Origin: an uncultured Clostridia bacterium
Lineage (GTDB): Bacteria > Bacillota > Clostridia > TANB77 > CAG-508
Reading direction: 5' to 3'
Assembly: GCA_934121905.1 (NCBI GenBank)
Contig: CAKOVI010000006.1
Coordinates: 1-64,000 of the forward strand
Length of the DNA: 64,000 bases
In this document: positions 52,421-60,582 of the stretch, one piece after another
Position numbering within the stretch: the first letter of the stretch is position 1
How the letters are laid out: each line of letters opens with the position of its first letter
Made by a program: the position numbers and the translations under genes
The notes under the pieces: model-generated
The model's input: the letters and a program-made list of their open reading frames with translations, nothing else
The model's database searches: none
Told to the model about the DNA's origin: nothing

Positions 52421-52708
52421 TTATTTAGCTACTACTTTCCATTCTCTTAAACAAATCTTTACCCATATTGGAATCATAATTATCTCTAAAGGTAATGTTT
52501 GCTTTGGTAAATTATAGACAATAATTTCCATTGCAATTTGTAACATGTTCATTACAGTTGCTATAGTTACTAATACAAACCGAATTCTACAAGTTTCAAT
52601 TCTTAAATTTTTTTTATTGGTTCTTGTTTTCACAACACCTAATAGTATAAATGTTGTTAATAAAAACAATATGTCTACCTCTTGCAAAAAATATATCTTT
52701 TCTAACAC
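52421..52708 (-). CDS. Small hypothetical membrane protein
   Basis: 95 residues if started at GTG 52708 (VLEKIYFLQEV), nine bases after AAGGAGG, which lies inside a longer open frame. Three hydrophobic segments (VDILFLLTTFILLGVV, FVLVTIATVMNMLQIAMEII and TLPLEIIMIPIWV). No family recognised. Supported mainly by the ribosome site and following terminator; the region is AT-rich and moderately uncertain. Confidence 0.5.
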   Translation of the reverse strand: MLEKIYFLQEVDILFLLTTFILLGVVKTRTNKKNLRIETCRIRFVLVTIATVMNMLQIAMEIIVYNLPKQTLPLEIIMIPIWVKICLREWKVVAK

Positions 52709-52830
52709 TCCCAATATCCTCCTTGTTCTGTTGTTTTCTGCCAATGAATTCCAGTTATTGTATTACAAACTGATTTTTATATTATATATTATTTTTATTC
52801 AAAAATCAACCTTCAAAAAATTAACAAATT

Positions 52831-53079
52831 CTACTTTATAGCTACTCCATTTACATACAAAGTATATCCATTAAAATCAATATTACTATAATCACTATCT
52901 TCATCTTCCAAAGATGTAATATAAGAATCTCCTGTTAATTTTATTTTAGAAGAAGAGTCTAATTTTAATGTAATACTTTTAGCTTGATTCTCACCATTAA
53001 TAGTTCCTTCATAATAAGAACCACTTTCCATACTCATATCTAATGTAGATATTGAATCAATAACTATATTCCAGTAGAC
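52831..53079 (-). pseudogene. 3' remnant of a carbohydrate-binding (Cthe_2159/PF14262-like) protein
   Basis: The frame is open from an in-frame stop at 53080-53082 down to the stop at 52831. It reads YWNIVIDSISTLDMSMESGS, YYEGTINGENQAKSITLKL and LTGDSYITSLEDED, ending FNGYTLYVNGVAIK. This is the C-terminal beta-strand ladder of large secreted cadherin-like/carbohydrate-binding proteins in clostridia, recalled by pattern. There is no start, signal peptide or N-terminal part. The break coincides with the left edge of the mobile element, so insertion with deletion probably removed the front of the gene. Confidence 0.65.
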
Positions 53080-53179
53080 TTAAGTTAAGTACACTTTATA
53101 AAAAAGTTTATTAAAGATAGCTAACAGGTATAAATTATAGTTTTATTGGTAGTAGAATTACATATTGGAGGATTTGAAA

Positions 53180-53560
53180 ATGAAAGAAATATTTATAGAT
53201 GAAAGAACAGGAATTGAATATATAAAACATGGAGATTATTACTTGCCTAATTTAATAGATACTGCTAGTGTTAGTTCTAGTGAACTTGGTAAATATGAAA
53301 GAATGAGATTAAACTATTTAAAAGAACATAAATATACTGAATACATAATTTTATGGTCAGAAAACAAATTAAGAAAACACTTAAAAGATATTGATATAGA
53401 ATGTCAAAAGCAATTTGAACTTTTAATGAAGCAATTTGCTGAAAAAGAAAATATTACTGAAGAATTAAAAGCAACTAATCAAATGGAATGGGTTTCAAGA
53501 ATGAATAATATAAGAAATTGTGTTGATGAAATTATCTTAAAAGAATATATTTATTGTTAA
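53180..53560 (+). CDS. tnpV: Transposon-encoded protein TnpV
   Basis: 126 residues from the ATG at 53180, behind GGAGG. GIEYIKHGDYYLPNLI, MRLNYLKEHKYTEYI and ELKATNQMEWVSRMNNIRNC with VDEIILKEY are the TnpV family pattern. TnpV of Tn4451 is thought to act as an excisionase-like helper. First gene of the element. Confidence 0.88.
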   Translation: MKEIFIDERTGIEYIKHGDYYLPNLIDTASVSSSELGKYERMRLNYLKEHKYTEYIILWSENKLRKHLKDIDIECQKQFELLMKQFAEKENITEELKATNQMEWVSRMNNIRNCVDEIILKEYIYC

Positions 53561-53585
53561 TCGCTTATAAAACAAGCCGTTTTTG

Positions 53586-53614
53586 TTGATATTTTAGGCA
53601 AAATATGTTAAAAT
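53586..53614 (+). promoter_or_regulatory. Promoter for the cargo gene, with UUCG-hairpin leader
   Basis: TTGATA (53586-53591), 17 bases, TAAAAT (53609-53614). The 115-base leader holds TGTC-TTCG-GACA (about 53629-53640), a stable tetraloop hairpin. Confidence 0.65.
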
Positions 53615-53733
53615 ATAAAGTGATATGTTGTCTTCGGACACATTTTATATATATTTCCTTTGTTATCTAGCTTTGCTAGTTTATCATATATTTTTTAGCA
53701 ACACCAAAAGAATTTTGGAAAGGAAGGATAATT

Positions 53734-54435
53734 ATGTTAGTTGCAAAAATTATTATCTGTATTTTAACATTCATCGCATTCTTTGTAGCTCGTATGATAT
53801 ATGAAAATAATTACGAGTCAACACGGAGTAGCAATATTGTAGCAGGCATTGCTGGAGTATTAGGCATCACATTTTGTGTATTGCTGATTACCACAAATTG
53901 GAACTTGTTTACTATTCCTAAAATACTTTTGTTTATTTCGGTGTGTTTGTACATCTTATTTAAAGAAGAGTTTGATGCTTGCGTTCCGTTTTGGATTGGC
54001 ATAGTAGTCACGGCAATTGCATTCATTGTTACGGGTATAATGTACCTTAATAACTTTGAAAAATGCGAAGTTCCCGACGTGTCAACAACAAGCAGTACAG
54101 TAATATGTGCAAAAGACAATTCTTCTATTACAGGAAGTATATCTGGAAGTATTTTGTATGTTCATGGATCAGTATCAAAAAAATCTGTGTACAAATATTA
54201 CTATCAGTTGGAAGATGGCGGAATTAAGCAGGGTACTATCCCCGCAGACTCGACAACAATTTATTTTGTTAAAGCTGGAGAAGAAGCATATCTTGAGACT
54301 GTTGTAACAACAGAATACTGGATGAATAATAACAATACTCCAGCTACTCGTTGTCTTGAAACTTCCGAAACAACATATAAGTTATATGTTCCTGAGGGTT
54401 CTGTAACCAATGTGTATGAATTTAATGCAGAATAA
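53734..54435 (+). CDS. Cargo membrane protein of unknown function
   Basis: 233 residues, RBS GGAAAGGAAGG. Four helices in the first 110 residues (IIICILTFIAFFVARMIYEN, then VAGIAGVLGITFCVLLITT, IPKILLFISVCLYILF and WIGIVVTAIAFIVTGIMYL). An external or cytosolic beta-rich domain follows (115-233) with SSITGSISGSILYVHGSVSK, TTIYFVKAGEEAYLETVV and YKLYVPEGSVTNVYEFN. Base usage is more GC-rich than nearby genes. Promoter and terminator make it an independent cargo gene where other Tn4451-type elements carry resistance genes. No family recognised. Confidence 0.75.
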   Translation: MLVAKIIICILTFIAFFVARMIYENNYESTRSSNIVAGIAGVLGITFCVLLITTNWNLFTIPKILLFISVCLYILFKEEFDACVPFWIGIVVTAIAFIVTGIMYLNNFEKCEVPDVSTTSSTVICAKDNSSITGSISGSILYVHGSVSKKSVYKYYYQLEDGGIKQGTIPADSTTIYFVKAGEEAYLETVVTTEYWMNNNNTPATRCLETSETTYKLYVPEGSVTNVYEFNAE

Positions 54436-54437
54436 TC

Positions 54438-54480
54438 TAACAGCAAAAAATGGCAAGTTTTCTTGCCATTTTTTGTTAGT
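54438..54480 (+). terminator. Terminator after cargo gene
   Basis: Arms 54438-54457 and 54462-54480 (AATGGCAAG / CTTGCCATT core) with TTTTTTG within the 3' arm. Confidence 0.85.
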
Positions 54481-54687
54481 ATTTATTGACAAATTACAGT
54501 TTACGTGATATATATTAAGCATACCATTTATTATGGTAACTGAAAAATTTAATAATGACACACACATAATGAGCTACTCGGCAGAAGGTATTAAGTTATT
54601 TTCGCAGTTCTGGGTTTAACTCGCTCCGCCATGTCAAAAGGCGCTGGTTTTAGAAAGTTGTATATAAAATGTCCAGTATAAACAAAT

Positions 54688-54864
54688 CGACGGGAGATGT
54701 GCAAATAAAATTAGAGCAAACTTGTTTTGCTACTAGTTTTGTTTGTCATTCTCGTCGGTTTTTTGTTGTGCTTTTAGCATAACAAAAACACTGATAAAAT
54801 TTTTAGCAGATATGCTTAAAATTTTTCAGTGGCAAAATTAGTTGCTTTTTAGCAAGTAATTTTG
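54688..54864. repeat. Array of three hairpins upstream of oriT
   Basis: Hairpin 1: CGACGGGAGATG (54688-54699) with 54747-54757, enclosing AGCAAA/TTTGCT, then GGTTTTTT. Hairpin 2: 54789-54831, CACTGA and AAAATTTT arms. Hairpin 3: CAAAATTAGTTGCT (54833-54846) with 54851-54864. The 560 bases between cargo terminator and relaxase contain no gene. Such stems are typical of transfer-origin or RNA-regulated regions. Confidence 0.75.
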
Positions 54865-54910
54865 TAAGCCTCGCAGAGCCCACGACATCTTTGCAAAACG
54901 AAGTTTTAAA

Positions 54911-54960
54911 AGTGTCATAGTGGGTTAGATACTTTCGAAAGAAAGTTATCTAACACTGCT
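54911..54960 (+). other. oriT: Predicted origin of transfer (MobV-type oriT/RSA)
   Basis: ATAGTGGGTTAGATACTTT (54917-54935) resembles the pMV158 nick region ATAGTGTGTTATACTTT, where the relaxase cuts after ATAGTG; the expected nick is 54922/54923. It forms an imperfect inverted repeat with 54940-54960 (GAAAGTTATCTAACACTGC). It is directly upstream of the relaxase gene. Confidence 0.75.
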
Positions 54961-54998
54961 CCCTGCGGTCGCCTGTATATCTGCGGAAAGGATCTCAA

Positions 54999-56283
54999 AT
55001 GGAAAAACAACATTTCTCCGTAGCAAGAGTTGTTACACATACTAAAGAAAATATCAGTAAATTTGAAAGACATAACGAAAGAAAAAATACAGCTTATTAT
55101 AATACAAATATAGTTGCTGAAAGAATACCAATGAATATTTATTTTAAAAAATATGACTCTACCCTTAATCAAAAATTTGATAAAATGGTTAAAAATAGTA
55201 AAATATCTACAAGAGGTTTAAAATCAAATGCTAAAATATATAATGAACTAGTTTTTGATGTTAACTCCATATATTTTGAAGAAAATGGTGGTTATGAATT
55301 TGCAAAAAACTTTTATGAAAAAGCATTTAACTTTGCTGAAAAAGAAATGGGAACAGAAAACATTTTAACTGCTGTACTTCATGCTGATGAAATAAATACT
55401 GCACTTACAGAAGAATTTGGAAAAGAAATCTATCATTATCATCTTCATGTTATAGCTATTCCTGTAGTTCAAAAAGAAATTAAGTATTCTAAAAGATGTA
55501 AAGATAAATCTTTAGTTGGTAAAACAAAAGAAGTTATAAATCAAGTTAGCCATAGTAAGAAATGGAAATCTGAGCAAGTTGTTGATGTAAAAGGCTCTCC
55601 TCTTTATGACGAAAAAGGAAAACCTATCTTAATTAAATCATATAGCCTTTTACAAGATAGATTTTATCAATATATGTTTGATAATGGTTATAGAGGCTTT
55701 ATAAGAGGTATTAAAGGAAGTACAGCTGAACATCTTGAAAATCTTGCTTTTAAAATAAAAAAAGATAAAGAAAGACTTAAAGAAATATCAAACAAAATTG
55801 AAGAAAAAGAAACTACTCTTGATAATATTATGAAATTTGATAAACAAATTAAAGGTGTATCAGATTTAGGAAAGCATAAACGATTTTCTAAAAAAATTGA
55901 ACTAGAACCACAAGATTATGAGGATTTAGTAAAATGCTAAAAAAGGAATTGTAGCAGATAAAGAAATTTATGAACGAGATACTAGAATTGAAAATTTAAG
56001 AAACACCTTAAATAAATGGATTGAAAAATATAATGGTTTAGTAGAAAAAACAAAAGACTACTTCCATGCTTTAAAACTTGCACCACAAAGAGTTGCTGAT
56101 TTCTTTAAAGGTTTATTTGATAAAGAAAAACAAGATGAACTAGAACGACAAAGAATTGAACAAGAAAAATTAGAAGCTGAAAGAAAAGCTCGTGAAGAAG
56201 CACGAGAAAAAGAAAGATTAGAAAAGCAAAAACTAAAGAACTCTCCTAAATATAAGAAAAGGAGGGCTAGTTATGAACGATAA
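54999..56283 (+). pseudogene. Mob/Pre (MobV, TnpZ-like) relaxase, frameshifted near its C-terminus
   Basis: The first 313 codons encode the relaxase: ARVVTHTKENISKFERHNER with the N-terminal His/Arg region (HNERKN), and LHADEINTALTEEFG with HYHLHVIAIPV as the metal-binding His motif. After DYEDLVK an extra T near 55935 shifts the frame into a stop. Removing it gives AKKGIVADKEIYERDTRIEN, continuing through a charged coiled coil to the stop at 56281-56283. The lost part is only the C-terminal helix region; the catalytic domain would still be made. The reconstructed end overlaps the next start codon by 11 bases. Confidence 0.85.
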
Positions 56284-56539
56284 TAATGAAAAAATATATA
56301 GAATTGAACTATCTAATGAAGAATATGAATTTTTAAAAAATTTGAGAAATGAACTATATCATAAACTTTCTAAAATGAATAAGGAAGAACTTATAAAATA
56401 TTTTAAAAATTTATGCCCAGAGGAAAATTTGAACTTTGAAAAACAAATAAATGGTAAGACTTATAAAGTAAACACTTACTTTAATGAGAACTCCGAATAT
56501 ACCATATTACAAATTCTTTTTGAAATATTAAGAAAATAA
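56273..56539 (+). CDS. tnpW: TnpW-like transposon protein
   Basis: 88 residues, RBS AGGAGGG. The C-terminal NGKTYKVNTYFNENSEYTI with LQILFEILRK fits the TnpW family pattern of conserved strand followed by a short helix; the N-terminal half (ELSNEEYEFLKNLRNELYHK) is helical and less typical. It overlaps the relaxase 3' end and is coupled to it, as TnpW is in Tn4451-type elements. Function unknown. Confidence 0.7.
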   Translation: MNDNNEKIYRIELSNEEYEFLKNLRNELYHKLSKMNKEELIKYFKNLCPEENLNFEKQINGKTYKVNTYFNENSEYTILQILFEILRK

Positions 56540-56557
56540 AAATTTTATTAGATTTTT

Positions 56558-56629
56558 AGCTTGGAATATGATATATTATAATCACTACTACAAAAGTAGA
56601 AACTATAATTTTATATCGTGTTTCAAGCT
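56558..56629. repeat. Long imperfect inverted repeat before the recombinase
   Basis: 18-base arms 56558-56575 and 56612-56629 (AGCTTGGAATATGATATA against its partner, three mismatches) flank an inner CTACT-n4-AAGTAG hairpin. It ends just before the recombinase ribosome site (AAAGGAG). Candidate operator or RNA control element for the recombinase. Confidence 0.7.
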
Positions 56630-56649
56630 GTCAGAGAAAGGAGATAATA

Positions 56650-58408
56650 ATGAAACAGCTAGAAAGTGATAAAATCACGGCTTTATACTGCCGTTTATCA
56701 AGAGATGATGATATGGCTGGAGAAAGCAATAGTATAATAAATCAAAAATCAATTCTAAGTAAATATGCAAAAGATAATAAATTTCAAAATATAAAATTCT
56801 TTGTAGATGATGGATATTCAGGAACAAATTTTACAAGACCTGCCTTTATGGAAATGATGGAACTTGCAGAAAGTGGAAAAGTTGGAACAATAATAGTAAA
56901 AGACCATTCAAGACTTGGTAGAAATAGACTTGTTGTTGGACAACTTTTAGAAGAAGATTTTGTAAGACTTAATATAAGGTATATTGCTATAATGGACAAT
57001 ATTGATAGTATAGTAAAGGCTTAAATGACTTCTTACCTATTCAAGATTGGTTTAACGAAATGCATGCAAAAAACACAAGTCAAAAAGTTAGAGCAGTTCT
57101 AAAAAATAAAGGCGAATCTGGTATTTCACTTGCAAATAACATTCTTTATGGTTATAAAAAATATGAAAATGATAAAACAAAATGGATTATAGATGAACAA
57201 TCAGCAGAAGTTGTAAAAGAAATATTTAATCTATTTATTCAAGGTCATAGAACTTGTGAGATTGCAAGGATTTTACAGGAAAGAGAGATTTTAACTCCTG
57301 CTGAATATTCAGCAAGCATTGGAATAAAGTTATCATCAAAGCCTCAAGAATTAAAACATCAATGGAATTGTGTAACAGTTGCAGGTATTTTAGATAGACA
57401 GGAATATATTGGAGATACCGTTAATTTCAAATCTACAACTCGTTCTTATAAAGATAAAACGAGAGTTTATCTTCCAAAAGAAGAAAGAAAAATATTTAAA
57501 AATACAAATGAGCCAATTATTGATGAACATACTTGGAACATTGCAAAGCAACTACGAGGTAATAGAAAAAAATACGCAAAATCTGGTAAGAAGAGTATCT
57601 TTTCTGGATTACTATTTTGCTATGATTGCGGCAAAAAACTTTATTTCAAATCACCTGTAAGTGATAAAAAAGCAAAAGAACATTATAGATGTTCAAGTTA
57701 TAAATCAAGTCGAGCTTCTTGTACTTCTCATTATATTACAGATGAAGCATTACAAAACATTGTTTTAGAAAATATACAAAAAGTAATTTCATATATGAAA
57801 AGTTATGAAGATGTATTTATTAAAGAACAATTAGCAAAATCTACTCAAGATGAATTAAGGCAAATTTCTAAAAACAAAAAAGAACTTGAAAAAGCGAAAA
57901 AAAGAATTATTGAAATTGATAACCTATTTAAGCATATTTATGAAGATAATGTATCTGGCAAACTTACAGATGATAGATTTAGAAACTTATCTTTTAATTA
58001 TGATAAGGAACAACAAGAATTAAAAATAAAAATTGAACAATTGTCAAATGAAATAGAGATTAAAGAAAAGAAAGAAACTGATTTAACACAATTTATATCT
58101 AATGTTAAAAAATATACTGAAATAGATGAATTAACACCAGAAATTTTAAATGAATTGATAGAAAAAATAGTAATTCATCAAACTCGAAAATAAATGGTAA
58201 AAAAGTTCAAGAAATAGATATATATTATAGAGGTGTTGGTATAATTTCTTTTCCAGTTAGTTTTAATGATATTGAAACAACAATTGCAAAAATATTAAAT
58301 AAAATTTGCCCATTCTTTAAATATTTTAATCAAATACACATAGTGCAATTATCATCTCTAATAATTATACTATGTGTATTTGATAATTCTATAAAAGTTC
58401 TTTTATAA
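56650..58408 (+). pseudogene. tnpX: Large serine recombinase (TnpX type), two single-base frameshifts
   Basis: Repaired length about 580 residues. Resolvase domain with catalytic Ser in ALYCRLSRDDD and VKDHSRLGRNRL; frame breaks after DNIDSIVK (one A missing near 57020) and resumes as GLNDFLPIQDWFNEMHAKNT. Then the Recombinase domain (NKGESGISLANNILYGYKKY), a zinc ribbon (FCYDCGKKLYF, HYRCSSYKSSRASC) and a long coiled coil. A second missing A near 58188 stops it at HQTRK; the next frame gives NGKKVQEIDIYYRGVGIISF and runs to 58408. TnpX excises and inserts Tn4451 elements through a Ser-DNA link. All domains are present, so only single bases inactivate it. Confidence 0.88.
58329..58384. terminator. 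Strong hairpin at the right side of the element
   Basis: Perfect 16-base arms ATCAAATACACATAGT (58329-58344) and 58369-58384, with inner AATTAT/ATAATT pairing. Between the convergent recombinase and acetyltransferase; may be a bidirectional terminator or part of the element end. Confidence 0.7.
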
Positions 58409-58832
58409 AAGCTTTTTCTGCATTCATATCATACCCTAATCTTTTATAAAATGCGTGTGCTCCTACATTATCACTTTCAGAGGTAAAATAAATTAATTCA
58501 CAATTATTTTCCCTAGCAATTTCTTCTATTTTCTCAAAGAGCTTAGTGCCAATTCCCCTATGCCTATAATCTGGATGAGTTCCAACCCACCATAAAGTCA
58601 TAAAAGGATTTTTTCCATCAAACAAATTATATGCCATAGTTACAGATGTGTATCCAACAATTTTTCCTTCCGATTTAGCTACTAAAAATCTATACATATT
58701 TTTATTTTTATATAATTTTAAATATAAATCTTTTACATCATCTAAACCGTATTCTTCATTAAATATAATCTTATTAAGGTTGTAACATTCTTCAATATCC
58801 TCATACTTTAAATCTTCAATAATTATTTCCAT
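58389..58832 (-). CDS. GNAT-family N-acetyltransferase
   Basis: 147 residues. Strand and motif A: FMTLWWVGTHPDYRHRGIGT with KLFEKIEEIA (acetyl-CoA pyrophosphate loop R-x-x-G-I-G), and the C-terminal GAHAFYKRLGYDM (motif B Tyr). Transfers acetyl from acetyl-CoA to an amine of unknown identity. It begins 68 bases after the histidine phosphatase stop, same strand, and could be the last gene of that unit. Confidence 0.9.
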   Translation of the reverse strand: MEIIIEDLKYEDIEECYNLNKIIFNEEYGLDDVKDLYLKLYKNKNMYRFLVAKSEGKIVGYTSVTMAYNLFDGKNPFMTLWWVGTHPDYRHRGIGTKLFEKIEEIARENNCELIYFTSESDNVGAHAFYKRLGYDMNAEKAFIKELL

Positions 58833-58899
58833 AAATCACGCCCTCATTTCAACAAATTATTTATCTTTTTTGAATTTTCATTACCATTTATAACACATC

Positions 58900-59424
58900 T
58901 TATAGTTCATACTTCTTTATTTCACAGTTTTTTAGTCCTCTATTTAAAAATTCACCATCTTTTATCCCTTCAAAATATCCATTAAATGCTTTTGATACTC
59001 CACTATGAGCAACTATCAAAACATTTTCATAATCCTTTGTTTTTAATTCATCTAAAAAATTATATACTCTATCAAAAAATGATTTTATATTTTCTGAAGT
59101 TCCATATTTTATTGTAGTGTTGTAGTTCCAATACTCTTCTCTGTTTGTTACAGCTAAAGGTTGTCCACTTAAATCTCCGCATCCTCTTTCTTTAATTCTT
59201 TCATCATATATAATCTTTTGATTGTTTATATTTATTATATCTGCAGTGTGTTTTGCTCTTTTAAGTGGCGAACATATAATCACATCAAATTTAATACTGT
59301 CTATTTGTTCTCTTAAATTTTTAGCTTGTTGCACTCCCAAAATAGTTAAATCTTCATCATTACTATTGTATTGTCCTAAAGCATTGTGAGGAACTTGTCC
59401 ATGTCTTACTATATATACATTCAT
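58900..59424 (-). CDS. Histidine phosphatase superfamily (phosphoglycerate mutase-like)
   Basis: 174 residues. MNVYIVRHGQVPHNALGQYN has the catalytic RHG motif, ICSPLKRAKHTADI the second Arg, RGCGDLSGQP the acidic residue, and VLIVAHSGVSKAFNGYFEGI the second His. Likely a small-molecule or sugar-phosphate phosphatase (cobC/gpmB-like). Its start overlaps the MFS gene stop by four bases (ATGA), so translation is coupled. Confidence 0.9.
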   Translation of the reverse strand: MNVYIVRHGQVPHNALGQYNSNDEDLTILGVQQAKNLREQIDSIKFDVIICSPLKRAKHTADIININNQKIIYDERIKERGCGDLSGQPLAVTNREEYWNYNTTIKYGTSENIKSFFDRVYNFLDELKTKDYENVLIVAHSGVSKAFNGYFEGIKDGEFLNRGLKNCEIKKYEL

Positions 59425-60581
59425 ATTTTTCTCCTTGCTATTAAATTCACTATTCCAAATAAAATTATCATAACTCCAATTATTATATACATAAAACTAA
59501 TACTTATAAATTTTAATAAAATGGTCATTAAAAAACTAAATATAACACCAGATAAATTTAAAACAAATTGATTAATTGATTCAACTGTAACTCTTGACTT
59601 TGATGAAATATTGTTATGCAGTTCAGACATCATAATGTTTTCAAAACTTTCTGAAAAAATATAAATTAACAATATAAATACTATCCCTATGTAGTTATTT
59701 AATAATCCAACTAATAATATACAAATTCCCGATATAATAGGATTTATATTTAATACAAACTGATATTTTTCTTTATTAACTTTACTACCAATATAACTTC
59801 CTATAATGCAAAATAATAATATAAGGGAAGTATAAATTCCAATTATAAATACCGATATACCAATATTAGCAGAATATTCTGGATGGCTTTCTTCCATTAA
59901 CTTTATGCCCGAAAATAAAACTGCATTTGTTAGCATTAATTTTAATAAATATTTATTATTTACTACTTCTTTAATTCCATTCTTTAAAACCGAAACATTA
60001 TTTTCAATAGTTGGGTTTTGTATAGTTTCATTTGTTTTTATCATAAGCAAGATTAAAAAATCAATAATAAAAGGAATTATGGTAATATAATATGTATATA
60101 CTAAACCAAATTTTTGACCGATATATCCTCCAATTATCATTGCAATCATATATGAAACATTATAAAAAAATGAATTATAAAATAACAATTTCTTAAACTT
60201 ATGTTTATCACTAAGACTTTCATACAATATTGAATTTACAATTCCTGAATTTAGCGAATTATTCATTGCATTTATTACTATTGCTACTAAGAATGAATAA
60301 TAACTATATGAATTGATAAAAACAATAGTTGATGTAATAAATAATATATTACTAATTAGTAACAACATCTTTTTATTATATTTGTCTGCAATAATTCCAA
60401 ATGGAATTTCTAGTAATAATCTAATACAAAATGCTATTCCTACAAAACTAATATATTGACTTGATGTCAATCCTCTTTCTATGTAAAATAATGTATCACA
60501 AATATAATACAAAATGAAAGTGGATAAAAATGTATGTATGTAAATTAAAATTATATTTCGTTGTTTTTTTATAGTATCCAT
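59421..60581 (-). CDS. Major facilitator superfamily transporter
   Basis: 386 residues with about twelve helices. Loop 2-3 motif IPFGIIADKYNKKMLLLISN (G-x-x-x-D-x-x-x-K-K) identifies MFS. Other helices: YISFVGIAFCIRLLLEIPF, YNVSYMIAMIIGGYIGQKF and ISISFMYIIIGVMIILFGIV. Family with multidrug or small-molecule exporters. It starts one base after the stop of the MOP-type gene and overlaps the phosphatase gene, making a three-gene operon. Confidence 0.9.
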   Translation of the reverse strand: MDTIKKQRNIILIYIHTFLSTFILYYICDTLFYIERGLTSSQYISFVGIAFCIRLLLEIPFGIIADKYNKKMLLLISNILFITSTIVFINSYSYYSFLVAIVINAMNNSLNSGIVNSILYESLSDKHKFKKLLFYNSFFYNVSYMIAMIIGGYIGQKFGLVYTYYITIIPFIIDFLILLMIKTNETIQNPTIENNVSVLKNGIKEVVNNKYLLKLMLTNAVLFSGIKLMEESHPEYSANIGISVFIIGIYTSLILLFCIIGSYIGSKVNKEKYQFVLNINPIISGICILLVGLLNNYIGIVFILLIYIFSESFENIMMSELHNNISSKSRVTVESINQFVLNLSGVIFSFLMTILLKFISISFMYIIIGVMIILFGIVNLIARRKI

Positions 60582-60582
60582 T

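Larger units (their letters stand above)
53085..58400. mobile_element. Tn4451-like integrative mobilizable element (borders approximate)
   Basis: The stretch carries TnpV, cargo, a MobV oriT, a Mob/Pre relaxase, TnpW and a large serine recombinase, all on the plus strand while the flanks run leftward. This gene set is that of the clostridial mobilizable transposons Tn4451/Tn4453, which excise with TnpX and transfer with help from a conjugative element. The left border lies by the truncated gene at 53079, the right near the hairpin at 58329-58384. I could not define exact ends or a GA target duplication. Three frameshifts suggest decay or sequencing errors. Confidence 0.75.
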
